In this document: positions 36,793 through 46,473 of the stretch, one piece after another
How the letters are laid out: each line of letters opens with the position of its first letter
Numbering within the stretch: position 1 is the stretch's first letter
Assembly: GCF_012849215.1 (NCBI RefSeq)
Contig: NZ_CP051682.1
Span: forward strand, 2,914,001-2,978,000
Reading direction: 5' to 3'
Source of the DNA: Mucilaginibacter robiniae
GTDB taxonomy: Bacteria; Bacteroidota; Bacteroidia; Sphingobacteriales; Sphingobacteriaceae
Length of the DNA stretch: 64,000 nt
The notes under the pieces: generated by a model
Database searches by the model: none
Told to the model about the DNA's origin: nothing
What the model saw: only the letters and a program-made list of their open reading frames with translations
Program-made: the position numbers and the translations under genes

Positions 36793-38427
36793 ATGGCAAA
36801 ACAAGTTAAATACAATGTTGAAGCACGCGACGCTCTGAAACGCGGTGTGGATATTTTGGCTAATGCGGTTAAAGTAACCTTAGGCCCTAAAGGTCGTAAC
36901 GTAATTATTGACAAGAAATTCGGTTCACCAGCTATCACTAAAGATGGTGTTACTGTAGCTAAAGAAATCGAACTAAAAGATTCTTTAGAAAACATGGGTG
37001 CACAAATGGTGAAAGAAGTAGCTTCTAAAACTGCTGATATTGCAGGTGATGGTACTACTACAGCTACCGTTTTAGCGCAAGCTATTGTTACTGCTGGTAT
37101 CAAAAACGTAGCTGCTGGTGCTAACCCAATGGATTTGAAACGCGGTATTGACAAAGCTGTTGCTGCAGTTGTGGCTAACTTGAAAGAGCAATCACAAACT
37201 GTTGGTGAAGACAATAATAAAATTAAACAAGTAGCTACCATTTCAGCTAATAACGATGAAGTTATTGGTACCTTGATTGCCGATGCAATGGGCAAAGTAG
37301 GTAAAGATGGTGTTATTACTGTTGAAGAAGCAAAAGGTACCGAAACTGAAGTGAAAACTGTAGAAGGTATGCAGTTTGACCGTGGTTACCTTTCTCCATA
37401 CTTCGTAACCAATGCTGATAAAATGGAAGCTGAGCTGGATGCTCCTTACATTTTGATTTACGATAAGAAAATTTCTTCTATGAAGGAATTATTGCCTATC
37501 CTGGAAAAACAAGTACAAACCGGTAAACCACTGGTTATTATTTCTGAAGACCTGGATGGCGAAGCTTTAGCTACATTAGTAGTTAACAAAATTCGTGGTT
37601 CACTGAAAGTAGCTGCTGTTAAAGCTCCTGGTTTTGGCGACCGTCGTAAAGCTATGCTGGAAGATATTGCTATCCTGACTGGTGGTACTGTAATTTCAGA
37701 AGAGCGCGGTTACAAACTGGAAAACGCTGACCTGAGTTACTTAGGTACTGCTGAAAAAGTAGTAATTGACAAAGACAATACTACTGTAATTAACGGTTTT
37801 GGTGATGCTGAGCAAATTAAAGCTCGTATCAACCAAATCAAAGCTCAAATTGAAACTACTACCTCTGATTACGATAAAGAAAAACTGCAAGAGCGTTTAG
37901 CTAAGTTATCAGGTGGTGTGGCTGTATTATATGTAGGTGCAGCTACCGAAGTTGAAATGAAAGAGAAAAAAGATCGTGTTGACGATGCTTTACACGCAAC
38001 CCGCGCTGCTGTTGAAGAAGGTATCGTAGCTGGTGGTGGTGTAGCCTTCATCCGTGCCGTTGCTTCTTTAAATGAATTGCAAGGTGCAAATGAAGATGAA
38101 AAGACCGGTATCCAAATTATTAAACGTGCTATTGAAGAGCCTTTACGTCAAATTTGCGAAAACGCAGGTATTGAAGGTTCAATCGTAGTACAAAAAGTTA
38201 AAGAGGGTACTGCCGATTTTGGTTACAATGCACGTAGCGATAAATACGAAAACTTAATTGGCGCCGGTGTAATCGACCCAACTAAGGTATCACGCGTAGC
38301 TTTAGAAAACGCTGCTTCTATTTCATCAATGTTATTAACCACCGAGTGTGTGTTAGCTGATGATCCGGAAGAAGAAAAAGCTGGTGCTGGTGCTCCTCCA
38401 ATGGGCGGCATGGGCGGCATGATGTAA
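36793..38427 (+). CDS. groEL: Chaperonin GroEL
   Basis: A 544-residue chaperonin of the GroEL family. The ATP site [13 protein letters not shown], the apical domain, the CENAGIEGS segment and the C-terminal GGM tail ([10 protein letters not shown]) are all present. It forms two seven-membered rings that fold cytosolic proteins with GroES. Codon use is strongly biased to AT-ending codons, as expected of a highly expressed gene. A terminator follows. Confidence 0.99.
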   Translation: MAKQVKYNVEARDALKRGVDILANAVKVTLGPKGRNVIIDKKFGSPAITKDGVTVAKEIELKDSLENMGAQMVKEVASKTADIAGDGTTTATVLAQAIVTAGIKNVAAGANPMDLKRGIDKAVAAVVANLKEQSQTVGEDNNKIKQVATISANNDEVIGTLIADAMGKVGKDGVITVEEAKGTETEVKTVEGMQFDRGYLSPYFVTNADKMEAELDAPYILIYDKKISSMKELLPILEKQVQTGKPLVIISEDLDGEALATLVVNKIRGSLKVAAVKAPGFGDRRKAMLEDIAILTGGTVISEERGYKLENADLSYLGTAEKVVIDKDNTTVINGFGDAEQIKARINQIKAQIETTTSDYDKEKLQERLAKLSGGVAVLYVGAATEVEMKEKKDRVDDALHATRAAVEEGIVAGGGVAFIRAVASLNELQGANEDEKTGIQIIKRAIEEPLRQICENAGIEGSIVVQKVKEGTADFGYNARSDKYENLIGAGVIDPTKVSRVALENAASISSMLLTTECVLADDPEEEKAGAGAPPMGGMGGMM

Positions 38428-38458
38428 TAGCTGCTTACAAGCACAATAATATATTTAC

Positions 38459-38496
38459 CAAAGCCCTGGCTATTTTTAGCCGGGGCTTTGTGTTTT
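38459..38496 (+). terminator. Terminator after groEL
   Basis: CAAAGCCCTGGCTA (38459-38472) pairs with TAGCCGGGGCTTTG (38477-38490), one G-U pair, followed by TGTTTT. Confidence 0.87.
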
Positions 38497-38620
38497 AATG
38501 CTAAATAGACGAGTGCATGTTATAAGTAAATGATTAATTGATAGTTTGGTGTACATTATAGTTTAAGCAAGCTATCTGTTTTAATATACACTGTACTAAA
38601 AGTTTTCCACTGTAGCGTAT

Positions 38621-38818
38621 TTTGTACAAACAATTAAGTGTGGTAGGGGTACAAGCTATTTTGGGGTATTGTAGAAGTTTTTGTACGATTTTGTAAACAA
38701 CGTTTATATATATGTACAAGATAAGTAGGTTATATAAGGCATAAACTTGAATAAAAATTAATCAAATGATTGATTAATGACAATTATTAAGGGGAACAAA
38801 CTTATTTTTGTACAAAAA
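38621..38818. promoter_or_regulatory. Palindromic operator-like sites before mscS
   Basis: The gap 38497-38866 has no gene. It contains TTTGTACAAA (38621-38630) and a second GTAC-centred palindrome (38805-38818, TTTTTGTACAAAAA). A 9-base inverted repeat with a 4-base spacer spans 38757-38778 (ATTAATCAA / TTGATTAAT). Additional TTTTGTAC or GTACAA half-sites occur between 38645 and 38720. The second GTAC palindrome overlaps a TATTTTTG -7 box (38803-38810). Confidence 0.5.
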
Positions 38819-38866
38819 ATAATAAACGGCATTGTAGGGCATATCATTTGATAATCTACAAGTACT

Positions 38867-38962
38867 ATGAAACACATTACCCAAAATAGAAAATTGCAGA
38901 GCAGGATTATCGAGTGGGTAAACCTTAACGCTCCTGAAATATTTGCAAGTTTAATGTCGTAA
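38867..38962 (+). CDS. Possible 31-residue peptide upstream of mscS
   Basis: An ATG-started reading frame of 31 codons (MKHITQNRKLQSRIIEWV...) ends 9 bases before the mscS start. It is basic at the N-terminus and amphipathic after that, with no transmembrane segment. It lies 56 bases downstream of the TATTTTTG box and before mscS, so it would be the first ORF of the message. It could be a leader peptide, a small regulator, or chance. Confidence 0.35.
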   Translation: MKHITQNRKLQSRIIEWVNLNAPEIFASLMS

Positions 38963-38971
38963 TATTGCTGA

Positions 38972-39757
38972 ATGAGAATTAAGCCATTTTATGACAAAGC
39001 TTATGATTATATAGTTAATGAAGGACCGAAGTTAGTTATCGGTCTAATAGTACTCCTGATAGGCTTATGGCTTATCAATATGTTAAAGCGCTGGATGCGC
39101 AAACGGATGAGCCAAAAAGCGGTACATTCGTCATTACAACCCTTCTTTCTTAGTTTAACCATTACATCACTGAATGTATTACTGATTATTGCAGTAATGC
39201 AGATTGTAGGATTGCCGGTAACCATTTTTACTGCTGTAGTTGGTGCATTTGGTGTGGCAGCTGGTTTAGCCTTATCGGGTACCTTACAAAATTTTGCCGG
39301 TGGCGTAATGATTCTGCTGCTTAAGCCTTTTGAAATAAACGATAATATCATAGCCCAAGGGCAAGATGGGGTAGTTACCTCTATACAGGTGTTTTACACT
39401 GTGGTGCTTACCTTTGATAATAAAACTGTTATTATTCCTAATGGTAAGTTGTTTAACGAGGTCATTGTAAATGTATCTCGCGAAGGTAGCCGTCGGTTGG
39501 ATATTGATCTGAAGTTAGGTTTTATTGTTGACCCCGATCAGATTATCAGCCTACTGGATAAATCTACTTCTGCTACTGAAAATATTCTAACCAACCCGTC
39601 TAAATATATAGGTATATCGCAAATTGATCCGGATGGTATTCACTTTACCGTACGGGTTTGGGTACAGCCCGCTAATTTCTTGAAAGCTAAACTGAGTTTA
39701 CAGGAACGTATTATTAAAGACTTGAAAATAGCGGGTGTTAAACTCCCCGGAACGTGA
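38972..39757 (+). CDS. Small-conductance mechanosensitive channel (MscS family)
   Basis: A 261-residue inner-membrane channel that opens under membrane tension to release solutes after osmotic downshock. It has three hydrophobic helices (about 17-36, 58-80, 85-105). The pore-lining TM3 carries Gly/Ala packing (GAFGVAAGLALSGTLQNFAGG), then a beta domain (INDNIIAQGQDGVVTSIQVFYT) and a C-terminal alpha/beta portion. The length is typical of MscS. It lies downstream of a possible regulated promoter and is convergent with the GH27 gene. Confidence 0.93.
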   Translation: MRIKPFYDKAYDYIVNEGPKLVIGLIVLLIGLWLINMLKRWMRKRMSQKAVHSSLQPFFLSLTITSLNVLLIIAVMQIVGLPVTIFTAVVGAFGVAAGLALSGTLQNFAGGVMILLLKPFEINDNIIAQGQDGVVTSIQVFYTVVLTFDNKTVIIPNGKLFNEVIVNVSREGSRRLDIDLKLGFIVDPDQIISLLDKSTSATENILTNPSKYIGISQIDPDGIHFTVRVWVQPANFLKAKLSLQERIIKDLKIAGVKLPGT

Positions 39758-39806
39758 TAATAAAAGCAAGATAAGCTATATCTCAGTTTTCTTACTATAC
39801 TTAAGT

Positions 39807-41174
39807 TTAACGTGATGTTAGTTTGATTAACACAGCTCCATGTGAATTAATTTGAGTTGCATATTCATGTTCGTACTCACCCACAGCACTACGCTTCCAT
39901 AAATCGCGTACTTTGATCTGACCTTTCAAGCCTAGTTCGTTTAAATCTACTTTTACTTTTTGCGGATGATCAGACAGGTTAAACATAGCCACATAGCGGT
40001 CTTTGGAACCTGGAACATTAGAATACCAAACCATACTGTCACCTTCTTTAAAGTACAATTGTTGTGGATGTTCGCCATGCTGGTTAACTGCCAGTACTTC
40101 GGGGTTATTTAAAAGCTTTAACTCTAGCGGTCTGTTTTCAGGTAGGTTACCGCCCATCATTAATGGCGACTGATAAATGCACCAGAAAGTCATGTGCGTA
40201 TAAAGCTCATCTTCCGAAAACCGGCTATAACGTTCAGGACCTACCGGACCGCGTTTAGATAGCTTCCCTATTTGCAGCATATCGCAATCTGGCCAATGTC
40301 CCGCACCACTTACACCTTCCCACGATTTGGCGTACTTAAACATTTGAACCAATTCTTTCCAGCTATCCCAAAAATCATCGGCCATGCGCCACATGTTGGC
40401 TTGTTGTTGTACATGCTGTTTTTCACTTAATGGAGTTTCACCCGGAGAAATGCTCAATACCATAGGTCTGCCGCATTGTTTAATGGCTTTCTGATAGCCT
40501 TCAATCTCAGCCTTATGGTAAGGTCGCGATATATCATCTACCTTAATGAAATCTACACCCCATGAGGCATACAGCTTTAATATAGAATTCAGATATTCCT
40601 GCGCACCAGGTTTAGTCATGTCAATACCGTACATGTGGTTCATCCAAGTGCAGGTAGAGGTGGTATCTGCAATTTGGTTAGCCGTAATGCCATGAGTACC
40701 CAGTATAGGCGTTTTAGCCCACACTGCTTGCCTCGGTATGCCTCGCATAATGTGAATGCCAAATTTTAATCCTAAGGCGTGTACATAATCAGCTAAAGGC
40801 TTAAAGCCCTTGTTGCCAAATGCAGAGGGGAATTTAGTAGGCTGCGGCGTTAAACGGCCCCACTGATCCATAGTTAGCCAAGGTATATAAGAGCCATCAC
40901 CTAGTTGTTTTTGAAAAGGATTACCAATATGGCTGCCCGGCGGATTATCATACGACCATAAAAAATCGACCACCACATATTGCCAGCCGTAGGGTTTTAA
41001 AAACTTAGCCAAGTAATCGGCATTGGCTTTTACTTCATCTTCATGTACGGCAGAACCATAGCAATTATAGCTGTTCCAGCCCATAGGAGGCGTTAAAACT
41101 ACGGTTTGAGCCGTAGCGCATAAACGTAAACTCAGGCATAAAGCAGCCGTAAGCAAGCCCAGGTAGTACTTCAT
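39807..41174 (-). CDS. Secreted GH27 alpha-galactosidase
   Basis: A 455-residue glycoside hydrolase with a signal peptide (about 1-22, ending ATAQ). The hallmark TPPMGWNSYNCYG (28-40) opens the catalytic barrel. The likely nucleophile is Asp213 in DFIKVDD and the acid/base is near Asp266 in WRMADDFWDSW; DCDMLQIG is also conserved. A C-terminal antiparallel beta domain (about 365-455) completes the family layout. GH27 enzymes release terminal alpha-galactose (or N-acetylgalactosamine) with retention. It is not in a recognisable polysaccharide utilisation locus: no SusC/SusD is nearby. Confidence 0.92.
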   Translation of the reverse strand: MKYYLGLLTAALCLSLRLCATAQTVVLTPPMGWNSYNCYGSAVHEDEVKANADYLAKFLKPYGWQYVVVDFLWSYDNPPGSHIGNPFQKQLGDGSYIPWLTMDQWGRLTPQPTKFPSAFGNKGFKPLADYVHALGLKFGIHIMRGIPRQAVWAKTPILGTHGITANQIADTTSTCTWMNHMYGIDMTKPGAQEYLNSILKLYASWGVDFIKVDDISRPYHKAEIEGYQKAIKQCGRPMVLSISPGETPLSEKQHVQQQANMWRMADDFWDSWKELVQMFKYAKSWEGVSGAGHWPDCDMLQIGKLSKRGPVGPERYSRFSEDELYTHMTFWCIYQSPLMMGGNLPENRPLELKLLNNPEVLAVNQHGEHPQQLYFKEGDSMVWYSNVPGSKDRYVAMFNLSDHPQKVKVDLNELGLKGQIKVRDLWKRSAVGEYEHEYATQINSHGAVLIKLTSR

Positions 41175-41247
41175 AGCAAGAAATGTAATTTAGGTGTAGA
41201 GGTAATGAAGTACTAAATATAGTAAAAGAGATAAAATACCTTATCTT

Positions 41248-41994
41248 TTATTTGGTATTCCACTTAAACTTCTGAATACCGATGGCTGCAAAAACTACTA
41301 TATAAGCTACCGAGGCTAATAAAGCAAAGGTGGTATCAGATGTCCATTGAGCAGGGTTCATACTGGCAGCCAGCATCAGTTTAACCGAACCATAAGGCGA
41401 CCATTGTACCAGGTGCTTGGTTTGCTCGCCCAGTAAACCGCTTTCGCCAAACATACCTACCAGTATAAAAGCGGAATAAACGATGCGGGTAGTGGCATTG
41501 ACTGTTTCCGGGTTTTTGATGAGCCCTACCATTAACTGGCCCAAACTTAAATAAACAGCGCCACCCACAATAGCTGTAAATAGGGTGAGTACATAACCTA
41601 AAGGTGATAAGGTGATCTTATCAAAACTGTAGCCTACATAAAAAACAACAAGCGTTAAAAGGATAATCATAGCCAGTTGTATAATGAGCCGGCTAACCAT
41701 AATCGTCCAGCGTGGTACGGGGGCTACCCGCAAGCGTTGAAACACACCTTTATCCCGGTCACGAGAGATGGTAATGGCATACCCCATCAAGCCAATAGCC
41801 ATTAGTCCAAACGTAATGGCTGAAGATAAGGCATAAGCACCACCCATTTTATCAATCAGGCTTTTCCAGGAGATTAAAATAATAACAGGTACCAGCAATG
41901 AAAGCATTGCTGAACGACGGTTGCTTTTTAAAGTCGCAAAGTCGGCCCGTATTAAAGCGGCTAGTGCTGTTGAAGTTTTAGGTATGGTGGTCAT
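41248..41994 (-). CDS. ABC-2 type transporter permease
   Basis: A 248-residue membrane protein with six hydrophobic segments and an ABC-2 permease pattern, including the central YAITISRDRDKGVFQRLRVAPVPRW loop. It is 73 bases downstream of the ATPase gene at 42068-42847, with which it forms an exporter. Such pairs export drugs, polysaccharides or, in Bacteroidota, often unknown lipophilic compounds. The substrate cannot be read from sequence. Confidence 0.87.
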   Translation of the reverse strand: MTTIPKTSTALAALIRADFATLKSNRRSAMLSLLVPVIILISWKSLIDKMGGAYALSSAITFGLMAIGLMGYAITISRDRDKGVFQRLRVAPVPRWTIMVSRLIIQLAMIILLTLVVFYVGYSFDKITLSPLGYVLTLFTAIVGGAVYLSLGQLMVGLIKNPETVNATTRIVYSAFILVGMFGESGLLGEQTKHLVQWSPYGSVKLMLAASMNPAQWTSDTTFALLASVAYIVVFAAIGIQKFKWNTK

Positions 41995-42067
41995 GATTGA
42001 TCGTGGTTATTGCAACTTAAAGTATGGAGAACTGTATTCGTTGACTCTATTTATGTAATCTCTGGTT

Positions 42068-42847
42068 TTATGCCCGTACAGCACGGCCGGTCAAGGCAAT
42101 AAATACGTCTTCTAACGTAATTTTGCCCCGTCGCGAAACAGCTATCACTTCCGGATCATGACGGTGTTTATCTATCAGCGCTTGTGGCGTATCAATAGCA
42201 ATGACTTGGCCATGGTCGATAATAGCCATGCGGTCGCAAACGGCTTCGGCTTCTTCCATCGAGTGGGTGGTTAGTAATACAGAATGGCCTTTTTCCCGAA
42301 TGGCTTCCATGCGTTCCCAAAGCTGTCGACGCGATTGCGGGTCGAGACCGGTAGTCGGCTCATCCAGTAATACCAAGCGCGGGTTGTGAATAGTAGCTAT
42401 TACCAGCGATACACGTTGTTGCTGCCCGCCCGATAACTGTCCGAACTTTTTATGAGCGGCATCTTCCAACTGAATATCTTGCAGAATGCCACGCAGTTTT
42501 TCTTTACTTAGCGGAACGCCATAAATGCCAGCGAATAGCTGTAAAATCTGCTCCACATTCAACTCCGGCTGAAAGCTGGTAGATTGTAACTGTACGCCCA
42601 TGGCCGCGCGGGCATGTAGTGGTTTTTCAAGCGCATCCTGCCCATCAACAATGATAGTTCCCGACTGGAATTTGATTAAGCCTTCAATAGCGCTTAACGT
42701 GCTGGTTTTACCGGCACCGTTAGGCCCTAATAAACCAAATATTTCACCGGGTAAAACATCAAAGCCTACGTTTTGCACCGCTTTGAAATTGCCGTAATTA
42801 ATATGCAGTCCTTCTACTTTTAAAATATAAGGGTCGTCAGTAATCAT
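42068..42847 (-). CDS. ABC transporter ATP-binding protein
   Basis: A 259-residue ATPase with Walker A GPNGAGKTST (41-50), a Q-loop near VQLQSTSFQPELN, the signature LSGGQQQR, Walker B LVLLDEPTTGLDP and the switch His in LLTTHSMEEAE. The C-terminal HDPEVIAVSRRGKITLEDVFIALTG segment is the usual end of ABC-2 exporter ATPases of the CcmA/DrrA type. It energises the permease encoded immediately downstream. The nearest upstream gene is 120 bases away. Confidence 0.93.
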   Translation of the reverse strand: MITDDPYILKVEGLHINYGNFKAVQNVGFDVLPGEIFGLLGPNGAGKTSTLSAIEGLIKFQSGTIIVDGQDALEKPLHARAAMGVQLQSTSFQPELNVEQILQLFAGIYGVPLSKEKLRGILQDIQLEDAAHKKFGQLSGGQQQRVSLVIATIHNPRLVLLDEPTTGLDPQSRRQLWERMEAIREKGHSVLLTTHSMEEAEAVCDRMAIIDHGQVIAIDTPQALIDKHRHDPEVIAVSRRGKITLEDVFIALTGRAVRA

Positions 42848-42967
42848 CAGAATGGGTTTGTTTTTAAGATGAAGATGGAACGTGGTTGTTACAGTTTATA
42901 AGCGGGAAACTTTTCTGTTTGCTTCTGCTTAGTTGCTAAATCTACACACTCAGCTTCAATCCTAAAA

Positions 42968-44314
42968 CTATATTTTTTGCTGGGCTTTCAGTTCCAGATA
43001 CCGGTTTACAGTATTGATGGTTAAGCTTTGCGGCGAAGTTAATATAGATAGAATGCCGTATTTGTTTAACTCTTTTACCATCAGTTTTTTATCGTAAGCA
43101 AACTTTTCAGCAATGGTTTTAATATAAATATCTTCCAAGTTAGCAGCAGGTGCCTGACCTAACATTTTTAATTCGGTGTTTTCAAAAAATACAACCAACA
43201 ACAGGTGAAAGCTGGCTATGCGCTTTAAAAAAGGTAAATGGCGTTGCAAAGCCGGCATGCTTTCGTAGTTAGTAAAAAATACAACCAGGCTACGTTGTTT
43301 AATTACCCGCCGTACGGTAGAATAGAGCAACTCCATATTGGTTTCCAGATAGCGTGTTTTTTCCTTATACAGTACCTCTAGTATTTTGTTCAGGTGCGCT
43401 GGTTTCTTTTCGGCTGGAACAATAGCACCCACTTTTTCACTAATGGTTATTAACCCAGCTTTATCCTCTTTCAGTAAAGCTACGTTGGATAATACCAGAC
43501 TGGCGTTAATGGCATAATCCAGCAAGCTTAAACCTTCAAAAGGCATTTTCATGGAGCGCGATTTATCAATGATGCAATACACCTGCTGCGATTTTTCATC
43601 CGTGTAGGAGTTGCTCATTAACGTGCCATGCCTTGCCGAAGCTTTCCAATTAATGTTGCGGTAGTCATCGCCGGGAACGTAAGTTTTAATTTGCTCAAAC
43701 TCCATACTGTTACCCAGCCGCCTGATTTTCTTCACACCTAGTTCGCTCAAGCGATTGGAAATCGCCATCAATTCATACTGCCGCATTTGTAAAAACGATG
43801 GATACACTGGTAACACTTCGCTTTCTTCAAAATTGTACCGGCGCATCAGTAAACCCAATGGCGATTGAGTAAATACTCTGATTAATCCAAACTCGTATTC
43901 GCCGCGCTTAAGTGGCTTTAATAAGTAGGTAAGTAATTTATGCTGATGAGGTGCCAGACTGGTTTTAAACCAGATGTCGCGCTTTTGAAATTGAAAAGGT
44001 ATTTCGTCAATAATACCCAGCCTAACTGGAAAAGGATAGAAGTTTTCGATGTAGATGCCCAGTTCATTATCATCGCCATTGCTCAGCCGTTCGGGAGCTT
44101 GTCGGCGGGCAAATAAACCGTTGCGGGTACGATAGAGTAATACGCCATCAATAATTGCCAGCAGTACTAAAGCTCCAACGTACAGATTAGGCAGCCAGCC
44201 CAACCACGAAAAAAAGAACCTGAATATAAAAAATACCACAGCCGCTATAAGTCCGAACAGCAAGCGGCGTGTTAAAAAGAGGTTTTTATAAAACAGGTTG
44301 AAAAAGTTTTTCAC
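42968..44314 (-). CDS. DUF58 protein (MoxR-associated)
   Basis: A 448-residue protein with two N-terminal membrane helices (about 14-34, 38-58) and a von Willebrand-A-like DUF58 domain. The signature is VPGDDYRNINWKASARHGTLM (about 213-233), followed by a MIDAS-like segment YCIIDKSRSM. DUF58 proteins are encoded beside MoxR AAA+ ATPases and are thought to be their partners in assembling or activating surface complexes. It is the last gene of the operon, 10 bases after the moxR gene. Confidence 0.88.
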   Translation of the reverse strand: MKNFFNLFYKNLFLTRRLLFGLIAAVVFFIFRFFFSWLGWLPNLYVGALVLLAIIDGVLLYRTRNGLFARRQAPERLSNGDDNELGIYIENFYPFPVRLGIIDEIPFQFQKRDIWFKTSLAPHQHKLLTYLLKPLKRGEYEFGLIRVFTQSPLGLLMRRYNFEESEVLPVYPSFLQMRQYELMAISNRLSELGVKKIRRLGNSMEFEQIKTYVPGDDYRNINWKASARHGTLMSNSYTDEKSQQVYCIIDKSRSMKMPFEGLSLLDYAINASLVLSNVALLKEDKAGLITISEKVGAIVPAEKKPAHLNKILEVLYKEKTRYLETNMELLYSTVRRVIKQRSLVVFFTNYESMPALQRHLPFLKRIASFHLLLVVFFENTELKMLGQAPAANLEDIYIKTIAEKFAYDKKLMVKELNKYGILSILTSPQSLTINTVNRYLELKAQQKI

Positions 44315-44324
44315 TTGTAATAGC

Positions 44325-45302
44325 TTAGCGTGGTATTTCTATTTTCTGGATGATTTGTGCTACTATTTCATCCGCCGTAGCGCCTTCCATTTCCTTATCT
44401 GGCGATAGCATAATGCGGTGGCGCAGTACTGCCGGTGCTACCCAGATAATGTCTTCAGGTGTTACAAAATCGCGCCCTTTCATGGCAGCTAAGGCTTTAG
44501 CGCTGCTGATGATGGCTAGAGAAGCCCGTGGCGAACCACCCAGGTATAACGATTTATTCTGCCGGGTTTCAAATACAATACGGGCGGCAAACTCCAGTAG
44601 TTTAGGCTCCACAAACAGTTCACGCACCTGCTGGCGTACGGCTATAATATCTTGAGCGGATAGCACAGGCTGAATGTCAGCTAGCTGATCGGCTGTTTTA
44701 TGCTGGTGCTGGCGGGTTAGAATAGCAATTTCATCTTCCAGCGTAGGGTATTTTACTTCTACCTTAAACAAAAAGCGGTCAAGTTGGGCTTCAGGCAAAC
44801 GGTAGGTACCTTCTTGTTCTACCGGGTTTTGGGTAGCCAGAATCACAAAAGGTTCCGCCATTTTGTACAGCTGTCCATCTACCGTAATCTGGCGCTCTTC
44901 CATCACCTCAAACAAAGCCGATTGGGTTTTGGCTGGTGCCCGGTTAATTTCATCAATCAGTACAATATTGCCGAATACCGGGCCATGCTTAAATTCAAAA
45001 TCGGTAGTTTTAGGGTTAAATACCGAAGTGCCAATCACGTCTGAGGGCATCAGGTCGGGCGTGAATTGAATACGGGTATATTGCGCATCAATGGCCTTGG
45101 CAATTAGTTTGGCGGTTAAAGTTTTGGCTACACCTGGTACGCCTTCAATTAATAAGTGTCCATCGGCCAGTATGCCGGCAATCAGCAGGTCAATAGTTTC
45201 CTGTTGCCCTACAATAATCTGGCTGATGGTGGCTTTAATTTTTTCAACCGCTTGGTTTAAGCGGCTTAGGTCAGTTCGTTGTTCAAACAGTTCGTTTTCC
45301 AT
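44325..45302 (-). CDS. MoxR-family AAA+ ATPase
   Basis: A 325-residue AAA+ chaperone. Walker A is EGVPGVAKTLTAKLIAKA (about 54-71), Walker B is GNIVLIDEINRAPAKTQSAL, and sensor 1 is VILATQNPVEQEGTYRLPEAQLDRF, the last being the MoxR hallmark. MoxR ATPases act as hexamers that mature metalloenzyme or VWA-domain complexes. Its start overlaps the end of the DUF4350 gene by 20 bases, and it is followed by DUF58. It is the only predicted energy source of the operon. Confidence 0.95.
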   Translation of the reverse strand: MENELFEQRTDLSRLNQAVEKIKATISQIIVGQQETIDLLIAGILADGHLLIEGVPGVAKTLTAKLIAKAIDAQYTRIQFTPDLMPSDVIGTSVFNPKTTDFEFKHGPVFGNIVLIDEINRAPAKTQSALFEVMEERQITVDGQLYKMAEPFVILATQNPVEQEGTYRLPEAQLDRFLFKVEVKYPTLEDEIAILTRQHQHKTADQLADIQPVLSAQDIIAVRQQVRELFVEPKLLEFAARIVFETRQNKSLYLGGSPRASLAIISSAKALAAMKGRDFVTPEDIIWVAPAVLRHRIMLSPDKEMEGATADEIVAQIIQKIEIPR

Positions 45303-46473
45303 GTAATCCGGTCAGGGTATAATATTTTTCTATCAGTTGGTTCAATTCAATCAGTTCAGCATCGGTAACCCGCTGCAACGGATGAATGTAGTTAATATAA
45401 GTTACCAGCTCTAAAGCAAAATCGGGTGCTAACCCGGCTTTTTGAGCCAGCAGGTCGGTAAACTCTCGGTTGAGGGCTTGTGTTTTCAGGTTATACCAAG
45501 TGCGCCAATGTTCTAGCAGGTAGGTTATTTTTTTGCGGGCAATGTTGCTGTTATCCCGGCTTTCATAATATACCTGGCCTACTACGCGCACAAAATCAAG
45601 CGTGGTATTTTGTAATGGGTCAGCAATGGGTATAACCCGCTGCCGGCGCTTAATTTCAAATACAACAAAAATCAGGGTAGTCAGCAGGCTGATGTAGTAA
45701 GCCCATTTCAGGCTCTCATGGCTGAATAGTACCCGCAAAGGCGAATCATCTTCAGGTATGTCATGGTTCTGGTACTCATCCCAGTACAGGTTAGCCGTAG
45801 TAGGCAAGTAGGATAGTGCTTTGGCAGCATAATCAGCCCCTTGTGGCGTAAGTAAGCTATAGTTGGTAAACAGGTGCGGGTTTGCACACAAATAAAGGTT
45901 GCCTTTGCCAAAACTAAACCGCAGGTAGTTACTTTTACCTGCGGTATTGCGACTTAGTACTACTGCATGAGCCGTATCAAAACTGCTGAAATAAGAGTTG
46001 CTGATATCATGCTCAAAATGGTAAGGTTTAGCTTGTTTAAGCTTAAGGTTAGTAAAGTTTAAACCCAAGTTACCTTTGGCAAAACCTGCCTGAACATCCA
46101 GGTTTAAAGTATCGGCCAGCGTTCCTTCCCAACTGTAAGCCGCAATAAATACATTGTTGCCAGCTTTTAAATAATCAACCAGGGCATGATAATCGGCCTT
46201 ACCTAACGATATGGAATTAGATAGTACAAAATAATTGCCTTGCACACCAGTATGGTGTAAAGCATTGTAAATAGGCTGGTTGGTTTTAGTAATCTGGCTA
46301 CCTGGATAGATATGCGCTAATTGCTGGTATAAAGCATACGTGCCAAATGGTATTTTATCCAGATAATACATGCTGGAGCGCCAGTTAACCGGTTTGGGGC
46401 GGTTATATTCGGCTATGGCATATATCAATAATAAAGCAAAGCCTACAGATAGCAGAATTTTTAAATCTTTCAT
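45283..46473 (-). CDS. DUF4350 membrane protein
   Basis: A 396-residue protein with an N-terminal anchor (about 5-22) and a second transmembrane helix (about 247-264, WAYYISLLTTLIFVVFEI). The extracytoplasmic domain between them has a Rossmann-like GNYFVLSNSISLGKADYHALVDYLKAGNNVFIAAY stretch, the DUF4350 pattern. The cytoplasmic tail is helical. Its stop overlaps the moxR start and its start overlaps the DUF4129 stop by 4 bases, so all are translationally coupled. Function unknown. Confidence 0.82.
   Translation of the reverse strand: MKDLKILLSVGFALLLIYAIAEYNRPKPVNWRSSMYYLDKIPFGTYALYQQLAHIYPGSQITKTNQPIYNALHHTGVQGNYFVLSNSISLGKADYHALVDYLKAGNNVFIAAYSWEGTLADTLNLDVQAGFAKGNLGLNFTNLKLKQAKPYHFEHDISNSYFSSFDTAHAVVLSRNTAGKSNYLRFSFGKGNLYLCANPHLFTNYSLLTPQGADYAAKALSYLPTTANLYWDEYQNHDIPEDDSPLRVLFSHESLKWAYYISLLTTLIFVVFEIKRRQRVIPIADPLQNTTLDFVRVVGQVYYESRDNSNIARKKITYLLEHWRTWYNLKTQALNREFTDLLAQKAGLAPDFALELVTYINYIHPLQRVTDAELIELNQLIEKYYTLTGLHGKRTV

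Noticed and set aside
36774..37295. A 173-codon minus-strand frame inside groEL
   Set aside because: It is a shadow produced by strong codon bias in groEL.
39807..41174. A polysaccharide utilisation locus around the GH27 gene
   Set aside because: There is no SusC/SusD pair, regulator or other glycosidase next to it, and no T9SS sorting domain was seen at its C-terminus.
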